Notes: generated by a model from the sequence alone, not told the origin. Counted from the first letter of the stretch, positions 42,278-51,279 are shown. The stretch is 64,000 nt of DNA from Arthrobacter sp. EPSL27 (GCF_001512305.1 NZ_LNUT01000004.1:127784-191783), one strand, 5' to 3'. Program-made: numbers and translations.

Positions 42278-42418
42278 GAGCATGCCCTCCGTCCGGGCTG
42301 AAAAATGAGCATGCCCTCCGTTCCCGCGTCCCACCAATGAGCATGCCCTCCGTCCAGGCTGAGCGGTGGACATATAGGCACTATGTCCATCGCTGCAGCC
42401 CGGGGGAGGGCATGCTCA
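42278..42418. repeat. Cluster of GAGCATGCCCTCC repeats ending in an 81-bp hairpin
   Basis: GAGCATGCCCTCCGT occurs three times in direct orientation (42278-42292, 42307-42321, 42339-42353) and its core once inverted (42405-42418). From 42338 to 42418 the sequence folds as one long imperfect hairpin: outer arms TGAGCATGCCCTCC/GGAGGGCATGCTCA, middle arms near GGCTG/GCAGCC, and inner arms TGGACATA/TATGTCCA (42367-42374, 42382-42389) around taggcac. Confidence 0.85.
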
Positions 42419-42437
42419 GTGGGGCGGGGCTACGAAA

Positions 42438-45400
42438 CTAGCCCTTGAGGCAGTGGCGGTAGGCTGCCATCGCCTGGCCGTAGTTGCTCTGGCCCACGAG
42501 GTCCGCGGGCCGCTTCGGCTTGACCGGCGCGGTGCAGGCCGGCGGGACCGGCGTGCTGGCCGCGACCAGGACGGCCGTTTTCACCACGGTGCCGGATTCG
42601 ACGGCGGTGAGCACCAGGGTGCCCGTGCCCGCCGCAGCACTGGCGGGAACCGTCACCTGGACGGTGGCGGCGCCGCCGGAAACCGGCACGGACCCGAGGG
42701 CAGTGACAGCACCGTTGGCGTCCGTGAACTCCGCGCGCAGCGAGGTGTTGACCGGGCTGCCCAGCGAGGTGAGGTCCAGCTTGGAGACGGCCAGGGAGAT
42801 GGCCTCCCCGCCCTTGACCTCGGCCGGCGTGGTGTTGACCACGGCCACGGAGCGGCGGGCGAAGTCCGGCGCCACGGGGTTGTGTGCCTGCAGGTACTTG
42901 ATCCACGCGTCGCGGTCCACCAGACCGGAGTCCCGGGTGTCGGTGCCGGAGGTGAAGATCCGGAAGTTGTCGCCGCCTGTTGCCAGGAAGCTGAACGTTC
43001 CGATCCGGTAGGACTTCGCCGGGTCCACCAGTTCGCCGTTGACCCGGATCGACGTGATCCGGTCACCGGCCGCGCGGGCGGCGTCGTAGGTGTAGTTGAC
43101 GTTCTTGGACAGGCCCAACTGCTGGTACGCGCGGCTGGGAACCGTGCCGTCCGCGTTGGTCTGCCACTGCTGCTCCAGGAGCGTCTTGAACTGCTCGCCG
43201 GTCAGGGACGTGGTCCACAGGTTGTTCACGAACGGCAGCACCGCGTTGGCCTCGGCGTACGTGATGGTGCCGTCCGGGGCGTAGTACAGCTCGTTGCGCA
43301 GGCCGCCCGGGTTGACGACGCCGATTTCGGCCCCGCCGAGTTCCGGTGCCTTCAGCGAATCCACCAGGGAATCCGCCACCAGGTTGCCCAGGGTGGACTC
43401 GCTGCCGCGGTCATCGCGTGCCGCCGGCGTGGTGGCGGTGGCAGGAGTGAACGCGGTGGTGATGTCCGCGGTCACCGCGCCCACGGGCTGGTTGCCCACC
43501 GCAGCGGCGTCGGCCAGGGCCTTGTCCACGATGGTCTTGACGGCGGCGACCCGGGGGTAGTCGCGGACCAGGGCGTCGGCGGGCTGGTCAGCGGAGGTGG
43601 TCCGCTTGACGTTGCCGGCCTTGTAACCGGTGACCTCCATGGTCTTCGTGTCGATGGTGAGCTGGATCTGGCCGATGTACTCGCCGTAGTTGCCGGTCTG
43701 GACGATGGGGCGGGTCTTGCCCTCCACGCCGGGTACCGGGGCGTCCCAGGAGTACTGCTTGTGGGTGTGGCCATTGAAGATGGCGGCCACGTCCGGGGTG
43801 ACCTCGGTGACCATCTTGGCGAAGGGGCCGCCGGCGGCGACTTCCTGCTCCAGCGTGGAACCCTCGGGCGCTCCGGAACCGGCGCCGTCGTGGTTCTCCA
43901 CGATGATCACGTCGGCGAGGTTCTCCGCCTTGATCGTGGCGGCGACGCGGTTGATGGCGTCGACGGGATCCCCGAACTCCAGGTCGGCGATGCCCGCGGG
44001 GGTGACCAGCGACGGCGTTTCCTGCGTGACGGTGCCGATCACGGCGACCTTGATGCCGTTCATGTCCAGCACGGTGTACTCCGGCAGGACGGGCTCGGTG
44101 GTGCCCTTGCGGTAGACGTTGGCGCCCAGGTACGGGAACTTCGCGTTGGTGCCGCCGGCGATGATGCGGTCGTTCAGGTCGGACCAGCCGCCGTCGAACT
44201 CGTGGTTGCCCACTGCGGAGGTCCGCAGCTCCAGGGCGTTCAGCACATCGATGGTGGGCTGATCCTTGGCCAGGGCCGAGGCGAACAGCGAGGCCCCGAC
44301 GTTGTCTCCGGCGGAGAGGAACGCAGTGGCGCCCGGGGCGGCCGCGGCGCGCAGCTTCTCGATGGTCCCCGCGAAGAACACGGTGTTCGAATCGATGCGG
44401 CCGTGGAAATCGTTGATCCCGAGGAAGTTCAGGTCAACGCTGGCGGGGGTCGCCGGCAGATCCAGCCCCACCACCACCGGGTCGTGGTCGCTCGCCCGGA
44501 ACTGGTCCGGAGCGTAGTAGTCGGTGACGTTGTTGTTGTAGCGGCTGTACTCGAGCGCCACGGACTCCACGGAGTTGATGTTCCAGATGTCGGCGCCGGT
44601 GACGACGGCGTCGGCCGCCGGGGAGGCGAGGATGTGGTCCAGGGAACCCACCAGGCCGCCGAAGAGGTAGGAGTGCTTGGCGGAGCCGTCGGCGTTCCGG
44701 GCCTTTTCGTCCTGGTTGACGTAGCCCGCGGCCGTGAAGACGTTGATCGGGTCTTCCTTGGCGTAGGCGTTGAAGTCGCCGATCAGGAACACCTTGTCGG
44801 TGCCCTTGGCGGTCTGCAGTTCGTTGGAGAACGCCAGGAGCGACTTGGCCTGCGCGACGCGCGCGAGGTTGGAGGCGCCCTGGCCCTTGTCGGTGTCCTC
44901 CGGGGTGGCGGCGGAGCCCTTGGACTTGAAGTGGTTGGCGATCGCGATGAACTTCTTGTCATCGCCCGCGCCCGCTGGCTTGAAGACCTGTGCCAGCGGC
45001 TTGCGGGCATTGGCGAACGCCACGGTGTCGTTGTGGATGACGGACTCGCCCACCGGCTCCGCGGCGGCCTTCTTGAAGATGAACGCGGTGCGGATCATGT
45101 CCTCGTCGGCCAGCGGCGGTGCGTTGGCGGGCGTGCGGACGTAGTCCCAGATTCCCGGCGTGGGGATGTTCAGGGCATCCACCAGCGTGGCCAGGGCCGC
45201 GTCGCGGTTCTTGCCGAACTGTGCCGAGTTCTCAATTTCCATGAGGGAAACGACGTCGGCGCCGGACTTCGAGATGGCGGAGACGATCTTGTCCTGCTGG
45301 CGCTGGAGGTTCTCGGCGTTGGCCGCGCCGCGGGCGTCGCAGCCGCCGCGGACGGTGATCGGGTTCCCGGCGCGGTCCGTGTAGTACGTGCACCCGGTGA

Positions 45401-47009
45401 GCTGGTCGCCGGTGGTGGGGAAGTAGTTGAGCACGTTGAACGAGGCAATTTTGAGGTTGCCTCCGACGGCGGCCGGGGCCTCCGTGCGGGTGGTGGCGCC
45501 GAAGCGTACGGGCTGGACTGCCTCCGCGTTGGCCGCGGTGAGATGGGTCAGCGGCTGGAACTTCCAGGAGTTGTTCGAGTAGTTGAGCACCACGTTGGTC
45601 TCAAAGGTCGCCGGCGTGCCGACGCGGACGGGGTCCGCCGTGGTCAGATACGGGAGCACCTCGGCCTTGGTGGCGGCGTCCTTGAGGAAGTTGGTGGTGG
45701 CGCCGTCGTCGAGCTTGATGCCGCGGGCGGCGTTGGCGGCGACAGTGGCGGTGTACGTGGCGGAACCGTACTCAGCGACGGCGGTGGGCTGTTCCAGCGG
45801 GGTGGTGCCACCGGCCAGGCCGATTTCGCCGTACTGGTTCAGCGAGTAGTTGTCGCTGACGGTCATGGGACCCTGCGGCGCCAGCAGCATGCCCTCGAGG
45901 GATTCGCGGAAGGCTTCCTCGGCCGGGAGGGCGAAGCCGGTGGCCTTGACCTCCGGGGCGGCCTCGGTGAGCTTCTTCATGTCGGCCGCCGCGGAGACCG
46001 TCACCTGCGTCATGCCGAAGTACTCGCTGACCGCGCCGGTGACCTCGACGTAGTCGCCGGGCTGGACCGAGCCGGCCGTGGCGGCGGAGAAGACGAAGAT
46101 GGCGTCCGACGTCGTGTGGTTGGCCGGGGTCAGATCGCCGCCGGTGCCGGGGGTCTGGATGTAGTAGCCGGAGAACCCGCCGGTGGGGAACGTGGCCGTG
46201 ACCTTGCCGCGGGTGGTGACGGATGTGCCGGCCAGCGGGCTGGCGGCGCCGTCGCCCTGGATCTCCGCGATGGTCTTGGCAGCCGGCGGGGTGACCGGGC
46301 CGGGATCGGTTGGGGGATCCACCGGGGCGGCCGCACCGTTGGCGGCCTTGGGGGTGATGGTGGCGTTGAGGCTGAAGTCAGCGGAGTTGTTGTTGCTGTC
46401 CACGCCGTTGCTGCGGTTGAGGCTCTTGACGTCGGTGTTGCTCGTCGGCGCGGTGGCTGCCTGGGCTTCGTAGGTGTTGGAGGTCCCGTAACCGAGCAGG
46501 TCGGCGACGTTGGCGGGCTCGATGACGGAGCCGGTGGCCAGCGGGGTGACGGCCGTAGGCTGCTTTGCGAGCAGGATGGTGCCGTTGGTGCCGCTGGGAG
46601 CGAACTTGCTGCCTGCGTCCAGGTCGGCGGCCGGCAGTGGCGGCGCCGTCGACGTCGTGGGATTGTTGCCGGTCGCCTTGATCAGGTAGAAACCCTTGGC
46701 AGCGATGCTGCCCGCCAGTGGGACGGTGTTCCCGGGAGCGCCGGTCCCTGTGGCGGAGCGGTACTGGATGGACCAGCCGTCCAGCGACACCGGGGCGTCG
46801 GAGGTGTTGTACAGCTCGACGAACTTGTCCTTGAAGGCGGCGCCGGTGCTGCCGCCGCTGAGGTAAGCCTCGTTGATGATGACTGGCGAGGTGCCAGCCG
46901 CTGCCGGGGAGACCTCCACGGCAAACGCCGGCACAGCAGCCAGCGGGGCTGCGATGAGCCCCACTGACAGCGCTGTGCCCAGCGCGGTCTTCCAAGGTAT
47001 GTGTTTCAT
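42438..47009 (-). CDS. Secreted ExeM/NucH-type nuclease fused to a 5'-nucleotidase
   Basis: A 1523-residue exported protein. A signal peptide ends near residue 30 (AAVPAFA). A lamin-tail domain follows (about 40-200), then an OB-fold region (about 245-350), and an endonuclease/exonuclease/phosphatase domain (about 518-850: LKIASFNVLNYFP, SLMEIENS, LIGDFNAYAKEDP, SDHDPVVVG). A metallophosphatase follows (about 860-1100: NDFHGRID, SAGDNVG, GNHEFD, NGHTHKQY), then a 5'-nucleotidase C-terminal domain and an Ig-like segment. It could degrade extracellular DNA to nucleotides, then strip the phosphate. ATG at 47009. Confidence 0.93.
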   Translation of the reverse strand: MKHIPWKTALGTALSVGLIAAPLAAVPAFAVEVSPAAAGTSPVIINEAYLSGGSTGAAFKDKFVELYNTSDAPVSLDGWSIQYRSATGTGAPGNTVPLAGSIAAKGFYLIKATGNNPTTSTAPPLPAADLDAGSKFAPSGTNGTILLAKQPTAVTPLATGSVIEPANVADLLGYGTSNTYEAQAATAPTSNTDVKSLNRSNGVDSNNNSADFSLNATITPKAANGAAAPVDPPTDPGPVTPPAAKTIAEIQGDGAASPLAGTSVTTRGKVTATFPTGGFSGYYIQTPGTGGDLTPANHTTSDAIFVFSAATAGSVQPGDYVEVTGAVSEYFGMTQVTVSAAADMKKLTEAAPEVKATGFALPAEEAFRESLEGMLLAPQGPMTVSDNYSLNQYGEIGLAGGTTPLEQPTAVAEYGSATYTATVAANAARGIKLDDGATTNFLKDAATKAEVLPYLTTADPVRVGTPATFETNVVLNYSNNSWKFQPLTHLTAANAEAVQPVRFGATTRTEAPAAVGGNLKIASFNVLNYFPTTGDQLTGCTYYTDRAGNPITVRGGCDARGAANAENLQRQQDKIVSAISKSGADVVSLMEIENSAQFGKNRDAALATLVDALNIPTPGIWDYVRTPANAPPLADEDMIRTAFIFKKAAAEPVGESVIHNDTVAFANARKPLAQVFKPAGAGDDKKFIAIANHFKSKGSAATPEDTDKGQGASNLARVAQAKSLLAFSNELQTAKGTDKVFLIGDFNAYAKEDPINVFTAAGYVNQDEKARNADGSAKHSYLFGGLVGSLDHILASPAADAVVTGADIWNINSVESVALEYSRYNNNVTDYYAPDQFRASDHDPVVVGLDLPATPASVDLNFLGINDFHGRIDSNTVFFAGTIEKLRAAAAPGATAFLSAGDNVGASLFASALAKDQPTIDVLNALELRTSAVGNHEFDGGWSDLNDRIIAGGTNAKFPYLGANVYRKGTTEPVLPEYTVLDMNGIKVAVIGTVTQETPSLVTPAGIADLEFGDPVDAINRVAATIKAENLADVIIVENHDGAGSGAPEGSTLEQEVAAGGPFAKMVTEVTPDVAAIFNGHTHKQYSWDAPVPGVEGKTRPIVQTGNYGEYIGQIQLTIDTKTMEVTGYKAGNVKRTTSADQPADALVRDYPRVAAVKTIVDKALADAAAVGNQPVGAVTADITTAFTPATATTPAARDDRGSESTLGNLVADSLVDSLKAPELGGAEIGVVNPGGLRNELYYAPDGTITYAEANAVLPFVNNLWTTSLTGEQFKTLLEQQWQTNADGTVPSRAYQQLGLSKNVNYTYDAARAAGDRITSIRVNGELVDPAKSYRIGTFSFLATGGDNFRIFTSGTDTRDSGLVDRDAWIKYLQAHNPVAPDFARRSVAVVNTTPAEVKGGEAISLAVSKLDLTSLGSPVNTSLRAEFTDANGAVTALGSVPVSGGAATVQVTVPASAAAGTGTLVLTAVESGTVVKTAVLVAASTPVPPACTAPVKPKRPADLVGQSNYGQAMAAYRHCLKG

Positions 47010-47122
47010 CCGCTCTAACTCTCATTAGGTGCCCGGGTGCGGGCGGGGTGGAAGGTGTCCGGGCGATGCCTCGGACCGCCGGTCGCTGCTCCTGGTCAAG
47101 CAGTTTCCGGCACATCAAAACA

Positions 47123-47135
47123 GGGGTGAATGAAC
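47123..47135 (-). promoter_or_regulatory. PHO-box-like element upstream of the nuclease/nucleotidase gene
   Basis: On the minus strand it reads GTTCATTCACCCC, close to a single 11-nt unit of the actinobacterial PhoP box (GTTCAnnnnCC type). It lies 114 bases before the start codon. Only one good unit is visible. Confidence 0.3.
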
Positions 47136-47294
47136 ACGGCATGTATTGCATGTGCATTCGGCGAGACGTCCCCCAGCGGAACGCGTCACAGCCGGCACGG
47201 GGCCACCAGCGGTGCGCCCAGCGACGGGATTCAGTGCGGCTTCTGGCCGGTGCCAGACGGCCCTGCCCGGCGCAGCCGGCGGGCATGGCACAAA

Positions 47295-47338
47295 GAATAC
47301 CGGCCAGTAATCGCCCGAAAGGCGGCTGGCCGGTATTC
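47295..47338 (-). terminator. Terminator of the two-domain VOC gene
   Basis: A 13-bp stem gaataccggccag/ctggccggtattc (47295-47307, 47326-47338) with an inner 4-bp hairpin. On the minus strand TTTGTG follows. Confidence 0.75.
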
Positions 47339-47406
47339 CTGCGGCAATTTTGCGGAAGGGTTTTCCGAAGTTTTTCCTCAGCTTTTCCGCAGGTTTCGCG
47401 CGGGGC

Positions 47407-48216
47407 TCACAAGCCGTCCGCGGCGGCGCCCCCGCCGGCCGGCGCGGTTTCCGCCACGATCTTGAACATGGCGCCGGTGGGGTCCGCGAGGGTGGCCACG
47501 CGCCCGAACGGGGTGTCGTCGGGCCCGTCGACCACGCGGGCTCCCATGGCGACCGCCGTGCCGATCGCGGCGTCCGTGTCCGCGACCGCGAAGTACACCT
47601 GCCAGTTGGACGGGACCTCGGCGGGAAGGTAGCCGGAGGCGTCCATAATCCCCGCCTTCGCGGCATCGCCGGCTCCCAGGGTGGTGTAGCGGAAATCAGG
47701 CGTGTCACTCATAACGTCGGTGTTCCAGCCGAAAACGTCCTCGTAGAACTTCACCGCGGCGCCGTAGTCCTTGGTGTGGAGCTCGTGCCAGGCGGGGGTG
47801 CCCGGTTCGGCGGCGAGCCCGTACCCCTTCATGGCGCCGGGCTCCCACACGCCGATCGAAGCCCCGGTGGTATCGGCCACCATGGCCATGCGGCCCTGGT
47901 CCGGAACGTCCATCGGCGCCAGATAGACCTGGCCGCCGTGATCGGCGGCGGCCTGCACGGTGGTCGCCGCGTTGTCCGAGCGCAGGTAGGTGCTCCACAG
48001 GTCCGGCATGCCGGCCATGGTCAGGTCCTTTTGCATCATCCCGGCAACGGGCTTCCCGTTCTTGGCGGCCATGATGTAGCCGCCGTACTTCTCCTGGTCG
48101 CCCGTCTCAAAGGTCCAGCCAAAGAGCTCGCCGTAAAACGCCTTGGCTTTTCCGGTGTCGGACGTCATCAGGTCGATCCAGCACGGGGCGCCGTTGCTGT
48201 GGTCCGGTGTGGGCAT
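47407..48216 (-). CDS. Two-domain VOC (glyoxalase-fold) protein
   Basis: A 269-residue protein with two tandem glyoxalase modules: residues 8-125 (APCWIDLMTSDTGKAKAFYGELFGW, MAMVADTTGASIGVWEP) and 140-260 (AWHELHTKDYGAAVKFYEDVFGW, VATLADPTGAMFKIV). It resembles hydroxylase-type proteins used in actinomycete antibiotic resistance, but function is unknown. ATG at 48216 has GCAGGAG upstream. A good terminator ends the unit. Confidence 0.85.
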   Translation of the reverse strand: MPTPDHSNGAPCWIDLMTSDTGKAKAFYGELFGWTFETGDQEKYGGYIMAAKNGKPVAGMMQKDLTMAGMPDLWSTYLRSDNAATTVQAAADHGGQVYLAPMDVPDQGRMAMVADTTGASIGVWEPGAMKGYGLAAEPGTPAWHELHTKDYGAAVKFYEDVFGWNTDVMSDTPDFRYTTLGAGDAAKAGIMDASGYLPAEVPSNWQVYFAVADTDAAIGTAVAMGARVVDGPDDTPFGRVATLADPTGAMFKIVAETAPAGGGAAADGL

Positions 48217-48341
48217 GGTGGCTCCTGCTCTTTTCTGCGGCCCTGGTGCGGTGCGGCAGGGCCGGCGGATACCTGTGGTGGACGAAGACACAGTGAGACT
48301 ACTGCTGGCCGTGGAGGGTTTCAATCATGCCGGGGCTTCGG

Positions 48342-49133
48342 TCACCTCGATGAGGCGGGAGCCGGTGCACCTGCGGAAACCAGGCTCCGGCCGCTCAGCA
48401 CACGAACCTGAGGAAGTTCCTCAAAGGCTGGTTTCGCGAACCAGTATCCCTGGAACAGCCGGATACCGGCGTTCTCCAGTACCAGGAACTCCTCCTCAGT
48501 CTCGATGCCTTCTGCGAGCACCGTGATACCCAGTTCCTTGGCAATGCCCACGGTTCCGGCAACGACGGCCTGGCGGGCGGGACTGGAATCGATCCCTCGA
48601 ATGAGCTTCATGTCGATCTTGATCAGGTCCGGCTGGAAATCAACAAGCAGCCCCAGCCCGGCATGACCCGCCCCAAAGTCGTCGATGGCGGTGGTGAAAC
48701 CGTGCTTGCGGTATTCGGTGATGATGTTCGTCAGGTGGGAGGTGTCCGAGACCTCCTCGTTTTCTGTGAATTCGAACATGACCGCCGACGTCGGGAATTC
48801 GCATCGCCGAGCTGCCTGGAGTGTCGCGCGCAGGCATGCCGCCGGTTCGTAGACCGCGTTGGGCATGAAATTGATCGACAGCATCAGATCCTCGCCGGCA
48901 GGAAACAGCCGGGAAGCGAGTTCGATTGCCTTGACGCGGCAGTCCTGGTCGAAGCGGTACTTCTGCTCCGGGGCAACCTTGGACAAGACCGCGTAAGCAC
49001 CCTCGCCCGAGAGGCCTCTGACCAAGGCCTCGTAGCCCCACACTCGCCTGTCGACTGCGTCATAGATCGGTTGGAAGGCCATGCTGAAATCGAAGTCGAG
49101 TTTTGAAGATGTGGAGCAGCCGTCGCATGCCAT
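48342..49133 (-). CDS. Stand-alone EAL-domain c-di-GMP phosphodiesterase
   Basis: A 263-residue EAL protein with no attached sensor domain. Residues of an active phosphodiesterase are in place: EAL in GYEALVRG, the Asn of SINFMPN, the Glu of FEFTENEE, the DD pair of AIDDFGAGH, the Lys of LIKIDM, the Glu of LAEGIETEEE and the GYWFAKP end. It should hydrolyse cyclic di-GMP. The N-terminus has a CxxC pair (Cys3, Cys6 in MACDGC) that may bind a metal or sense redox. AAAGGA lies upstream of the ATG. Confidence 0.9.
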   Translation of the reverse strand: MACDGCSTSSKLDFDFSMAFQPIYDAVDRRVWGYEALVRGLSGEGAYAVLSKVAPEQKYRFDQDCRVKAIELASRLFPAGEDLMLSINFMPNAVYEPAACLRATLQAARRCEFPTSAVMFEFTENEEVSDTSHLTNIITEYRKHGFTTAIDDFGAGHAGLGLLVDFQPDLIKIDMKLIRGIDSSPARQAVVAGTVGIAKELGITVLAEGIETEEEFLVLENAGIRLFQGYWFAKPAFEELPQVRVLSGRSLVSAGAPAPASSR

Positions 49134-49301
49134 AGGGGGTCCTTTCTCAGGTCAGGTACACCGTAAGCCACAGCGGGCGCCGTCTTCTTGACCACCCCGG
49201 ATTGAAATATCCGAGTCGCAGGCCAGTATGAACGCAGCATGGGATGCCTTGACCGTGCATGGGCGGCGACGCTGGAGAGCGGGAACGGGCGCGAAGACAG
49301 C

Positions 49302-49344
49302 AAAAGGCCGGCTGCAGCAGTCCTTCGACTGCCTCAACCGGCCT
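49302..49344 (-). terminator. Terminator of tRNA-Ser(TGA)
   Basis: An 18-bp stem with one mismatch (49305-49322 with 49327-49344), loop cttc, followed on the minus strand by TTTTGCTG. Confidence 0.8.
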
Positions 49345-49371
49345 CTGCATAGCGCTAACTCCGCGCATTCG

Positions 49372-49459
49372 CGGAAGGTAAGAGATTCGAACTCTTGGTA
49401 CGGGGTTACCGCACACTGGTTTTCAAGACCAGCTCCATCGGCCGCTCGGACAACCTTCC
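49372..49459 (-). tRNA. tRNA-Ser (TGA)
   Basis: On the minus strand GGAAGGT pairs with ACCTTCC. The anticodon arm CTGGT-CTTGAAA-ACCAG gives anticodon TGA, with a serine-type variable arm and T-arm AAGAG-TTCGAAT-CTCTT. The discriminator is G; CCA is not encoded. Confidence 0.95.
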
Positions 49460-49629
49460 TCACCGAGTAGTGTTTCATAGCCGGTCGGCAGCCACAAAAA
49501 CCCTGCTGCGCTCGCGGACAGGGGGCAGCTCCTGCGCCTACTCTGGAGGAAGCGCTTCGGCCGGGGTGTGCCGGAGGCGCATCAAGGTGAAGAAGGCTGC
49601 AAGAGTCTGGAAGAAATCGGGAGTTGTCC

Positions 49630-50613
49630 ATGAAGGCTGTCTATATCTCGGAGCCGGGCGGACCCGAGGCCCTTGAGGTCCGCGAGGTTCCGGCGCCGGT
49701 CCCCGGGACGGGCGAGGTGCTGATCGACGTCGTCGCCGCCGGGCTGAACCGCGCGGACGTGCAGCAGCGCAAGGGCTTCTACCCGCCCCCGCCCGGTGCG
49801 TCCGAGATTCCCGGCCTGGAGGTTTCGGGGCGGATCTCCGGCTTCGGGCCCGGGGTGACCAAGCCGTTCTCCGTGGGCGACAAGGTGGTGGCGCTGCTGG
49901 CCGGGGGCGGCTACGCCCAGCAGGTGGCGGTGCCGGCGGGTCAGGTGGTGAGGATTCCCGACGGCGTGGACCTGGTGACCGCTGCCTCCCTCCCTGAAGT
50001 CGCGGCCACGGTCTACTCCAACCTGGTGATGACCGCGCAGCTGCAGCCGGGCGAGACCGTGCTGATCCACGGCGCAACCGGCGGGATCGGCACCATGGCC
50101 ATCCAGCTGGCCAAGGCCTTGGGCGCGGTGGTGGCCACCACCGCGGGCACTGCGGAGAAAGTCGGCACCGCCAAGGCATTCCTGGGCGCGGACATCGCCA
50201 TCAACTATGCCGAGGAAAGCTTCCCGGAGAGCCTCCGGGCGCAGAACGGCGGCAAGGGCGCGGATGTGATCCTCGACGTCGTCGGGGCCAAGTACCTGGG
50301 GCAGAACGTGGATGCGCTGGCTGACTACGGCCGGCTGGTGGTGATCGGGCTGCAGGGCGGAACCAAGGGCGAGCTGGACCTTGGCAAACTGCTGACCAAG
50401 CGGGCCGCCATCATCGCCACAGCCCTCCGCCCCCGCCCCGTGGAGGAGAAGTCCGTGATCATGGACGCTGTCCGCGACGCGGTGTGGCCGCTGCTGGCCG
50501 ACGGCCGGATCCGGCCCCTCGTGGCCAAGACCTTCCCGCTGGAGCAGGTCCGGGAGGCGCACCGGTATTTCGACAGCGGCGACCACGTCGGAAAGATCCT
50601 GCTGGTCATGTAG
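49630..50613 (+). CDS. NAD(P)H:quinone oxidoreductase, PIG3/zeta-crystallin type
   Basis: A 327-residue zinc-free MDR enzyme. The N-terminal part reads GEVLIDVVAAGLNRADVQQRKGFYPPPPGASEIPGLEVSG, in which NRADVQQR is specific to PIG3-like quinone reductases. The NADPH-binding motif is VLIHGATGGIGTMAIQLAKALGA, and the C-terminus PLEQVREAHRYFDSGDHVGKILLVM is typical. It reduces quinones one electron at a time in this family. ATG at 49630 follows GGGAG at the right distance; TTG at 49624 is less likely. Confidence 0.9.
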   Translation: MKAVYISEPGGPEALEVREVPAPVPGTGEVLIDVVAAGLNRADVQQRKGFYPPPPGASEIPGLEVSGRISGFGPGVTKPFSVGDKVVALLAGGGYAQQVAVPAGQVVRIPDGVDLVTAASLPEVAATVYSNLVMTAQLQPGETVLIHGATGGIGTMAIQLAKALGAVVATTAGTAEKVGTAKAFLGADIAINYAEESFPESLRAQNGGKGADVILDVVGAKYLGQNVDALADYGRLVVIGLQGGTKGELDLGKLLTKRAAIIATALRPRPVEEKSVIMDAVRDAVWPLLADGRIRPLVAKTFPLEQVREAHRYFDSGDHVGKILLVM

Positions 50614-50687
50614 GACGTATGCCACATACGACATATCCGGAATTGCTCCCGCCCAGCGAATCACTGTAATGTAATTCCATACGCGGT

Positions 50688-50713
50688 ATACACGCGTCTT
50701 GGGGCGCGTGTAT
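50688..50713. promoter_or_regulatory. Inverted-repeat operator of padR
   Basis: ATACACGCG (50688-50696) and CGCGTGTAT (50705-50713) form a perfect 9-bp inverted repeat around 8 bases. The right arm overlaps TATGCT, a plausible -10 box 30 bases before the padR start, so autorepression is likely. Confidence 0.6.
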
Positions 50714-50745
50714 GCTGTCGTCCTCCGCTACCCTCCGGGAGCAAC

Positions 50746-51279
50746 ATGTCCATCCGTCACAGCCTCCTTGCCCTTCTGCAGGACCGGCCGCGCTACGGGT
50801 ACCAGCTCAGGATCGAGTTCGAGGACCGCACCGGAGCGTCCTGGCCCCTCAACATCGGGCAGGTCTACACCACTCTCGACCGCCTTGAGCGCGACGGCCT
50901 GGTCCGCAAGGACGGCGCCGACGGCGAGGGCCACGTCATCTACAGCATCACCCCCGAGGGCCGCGCCGAGGTCCGCGACTGGTTCACCACCCCCGTCCCG
51001 CGCGCCAGCCCTCCGCGGAACGAGCTGGCCATCAAGCTCGCGCTGGGACTGACGCTTCCCGGCGTCGACGTCGGCGCCGCCATCCACGCCCAGCGCGCGG
51101 TGTCCATCAGGGCCCTGCAGGACTACACCAAAGCACGCCGGGAGACGGCCTCACAGCACCGGCCGACAGATACTGCCCGGCTGCTGGTCCTCGATTCGCT
51201 CATCTTCCAGACGGAGGCGGAGGTGCGCTGGCTGGACCTCTGCGAGGCCCGCCTGATGCAGCTGACCGGCCCGCAGTAA
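50746..51279 (+). CDS. PadR-family transcriptional regulator
   Basis: A 177-residue regulator with the PadR winged helix at residues 1-85 (IRHSLLALLQDRPRYGYQLRIEFEDRTGASWPLNIGQVYTTLDRLERDGLVRKDG, YSITPEGRAEVRDWF) and a helical C-terminal dimerisation region. ATG at 50746 follows CCGGGAGC. The palindrome upstream fits self-control. No obvious target beyond itself and the neighbouring cstA is present. Confidence 0.9.
   Translation: MSIRHSLLALLQDRPRYGYQLRIEFEDRTGASWPLNIGQVYTTLDRLERDGLVRKDGADGEGHVIYSITPEGRAEVRDWFTTPVPRASPPRNELAIKLALGLTLPGVDVGAAIHAQRAVSIRALQDYTKARRETASQHRPTDTARLLVLDSLIFQTEAEVRWLDLCEARLMQLTGPQ

Larger units (their letters stand above)
47010..47406. other. 397-bp gene-free stretch
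   Basis: It holds the leader of the nuclease/nucleotidase gene, a PHO-box-like element at 47123-47135 and the terminator of the VOC gene (47295-47338). No coding sequence is supported. Confidence 0.6.

Noticed and set aside
42278..42418. Possible mini CRISPR array
   Set aside because: Repeats are short, unequally spaced (29 and 32 bases) and one copy is inverted; spacers do not alternate with identical full-length repeats, and no cas gene is near.
42453..46967. A 1504-codon open frame antisense to the nuclease/nucleotidase gene
   Set aside because: It mirrors codon bias of the real gene in a high-GC genome, with Gly/Arg/Val-rich low-complexity sequence and no domain. The opposite strand has complete recognisable domains.
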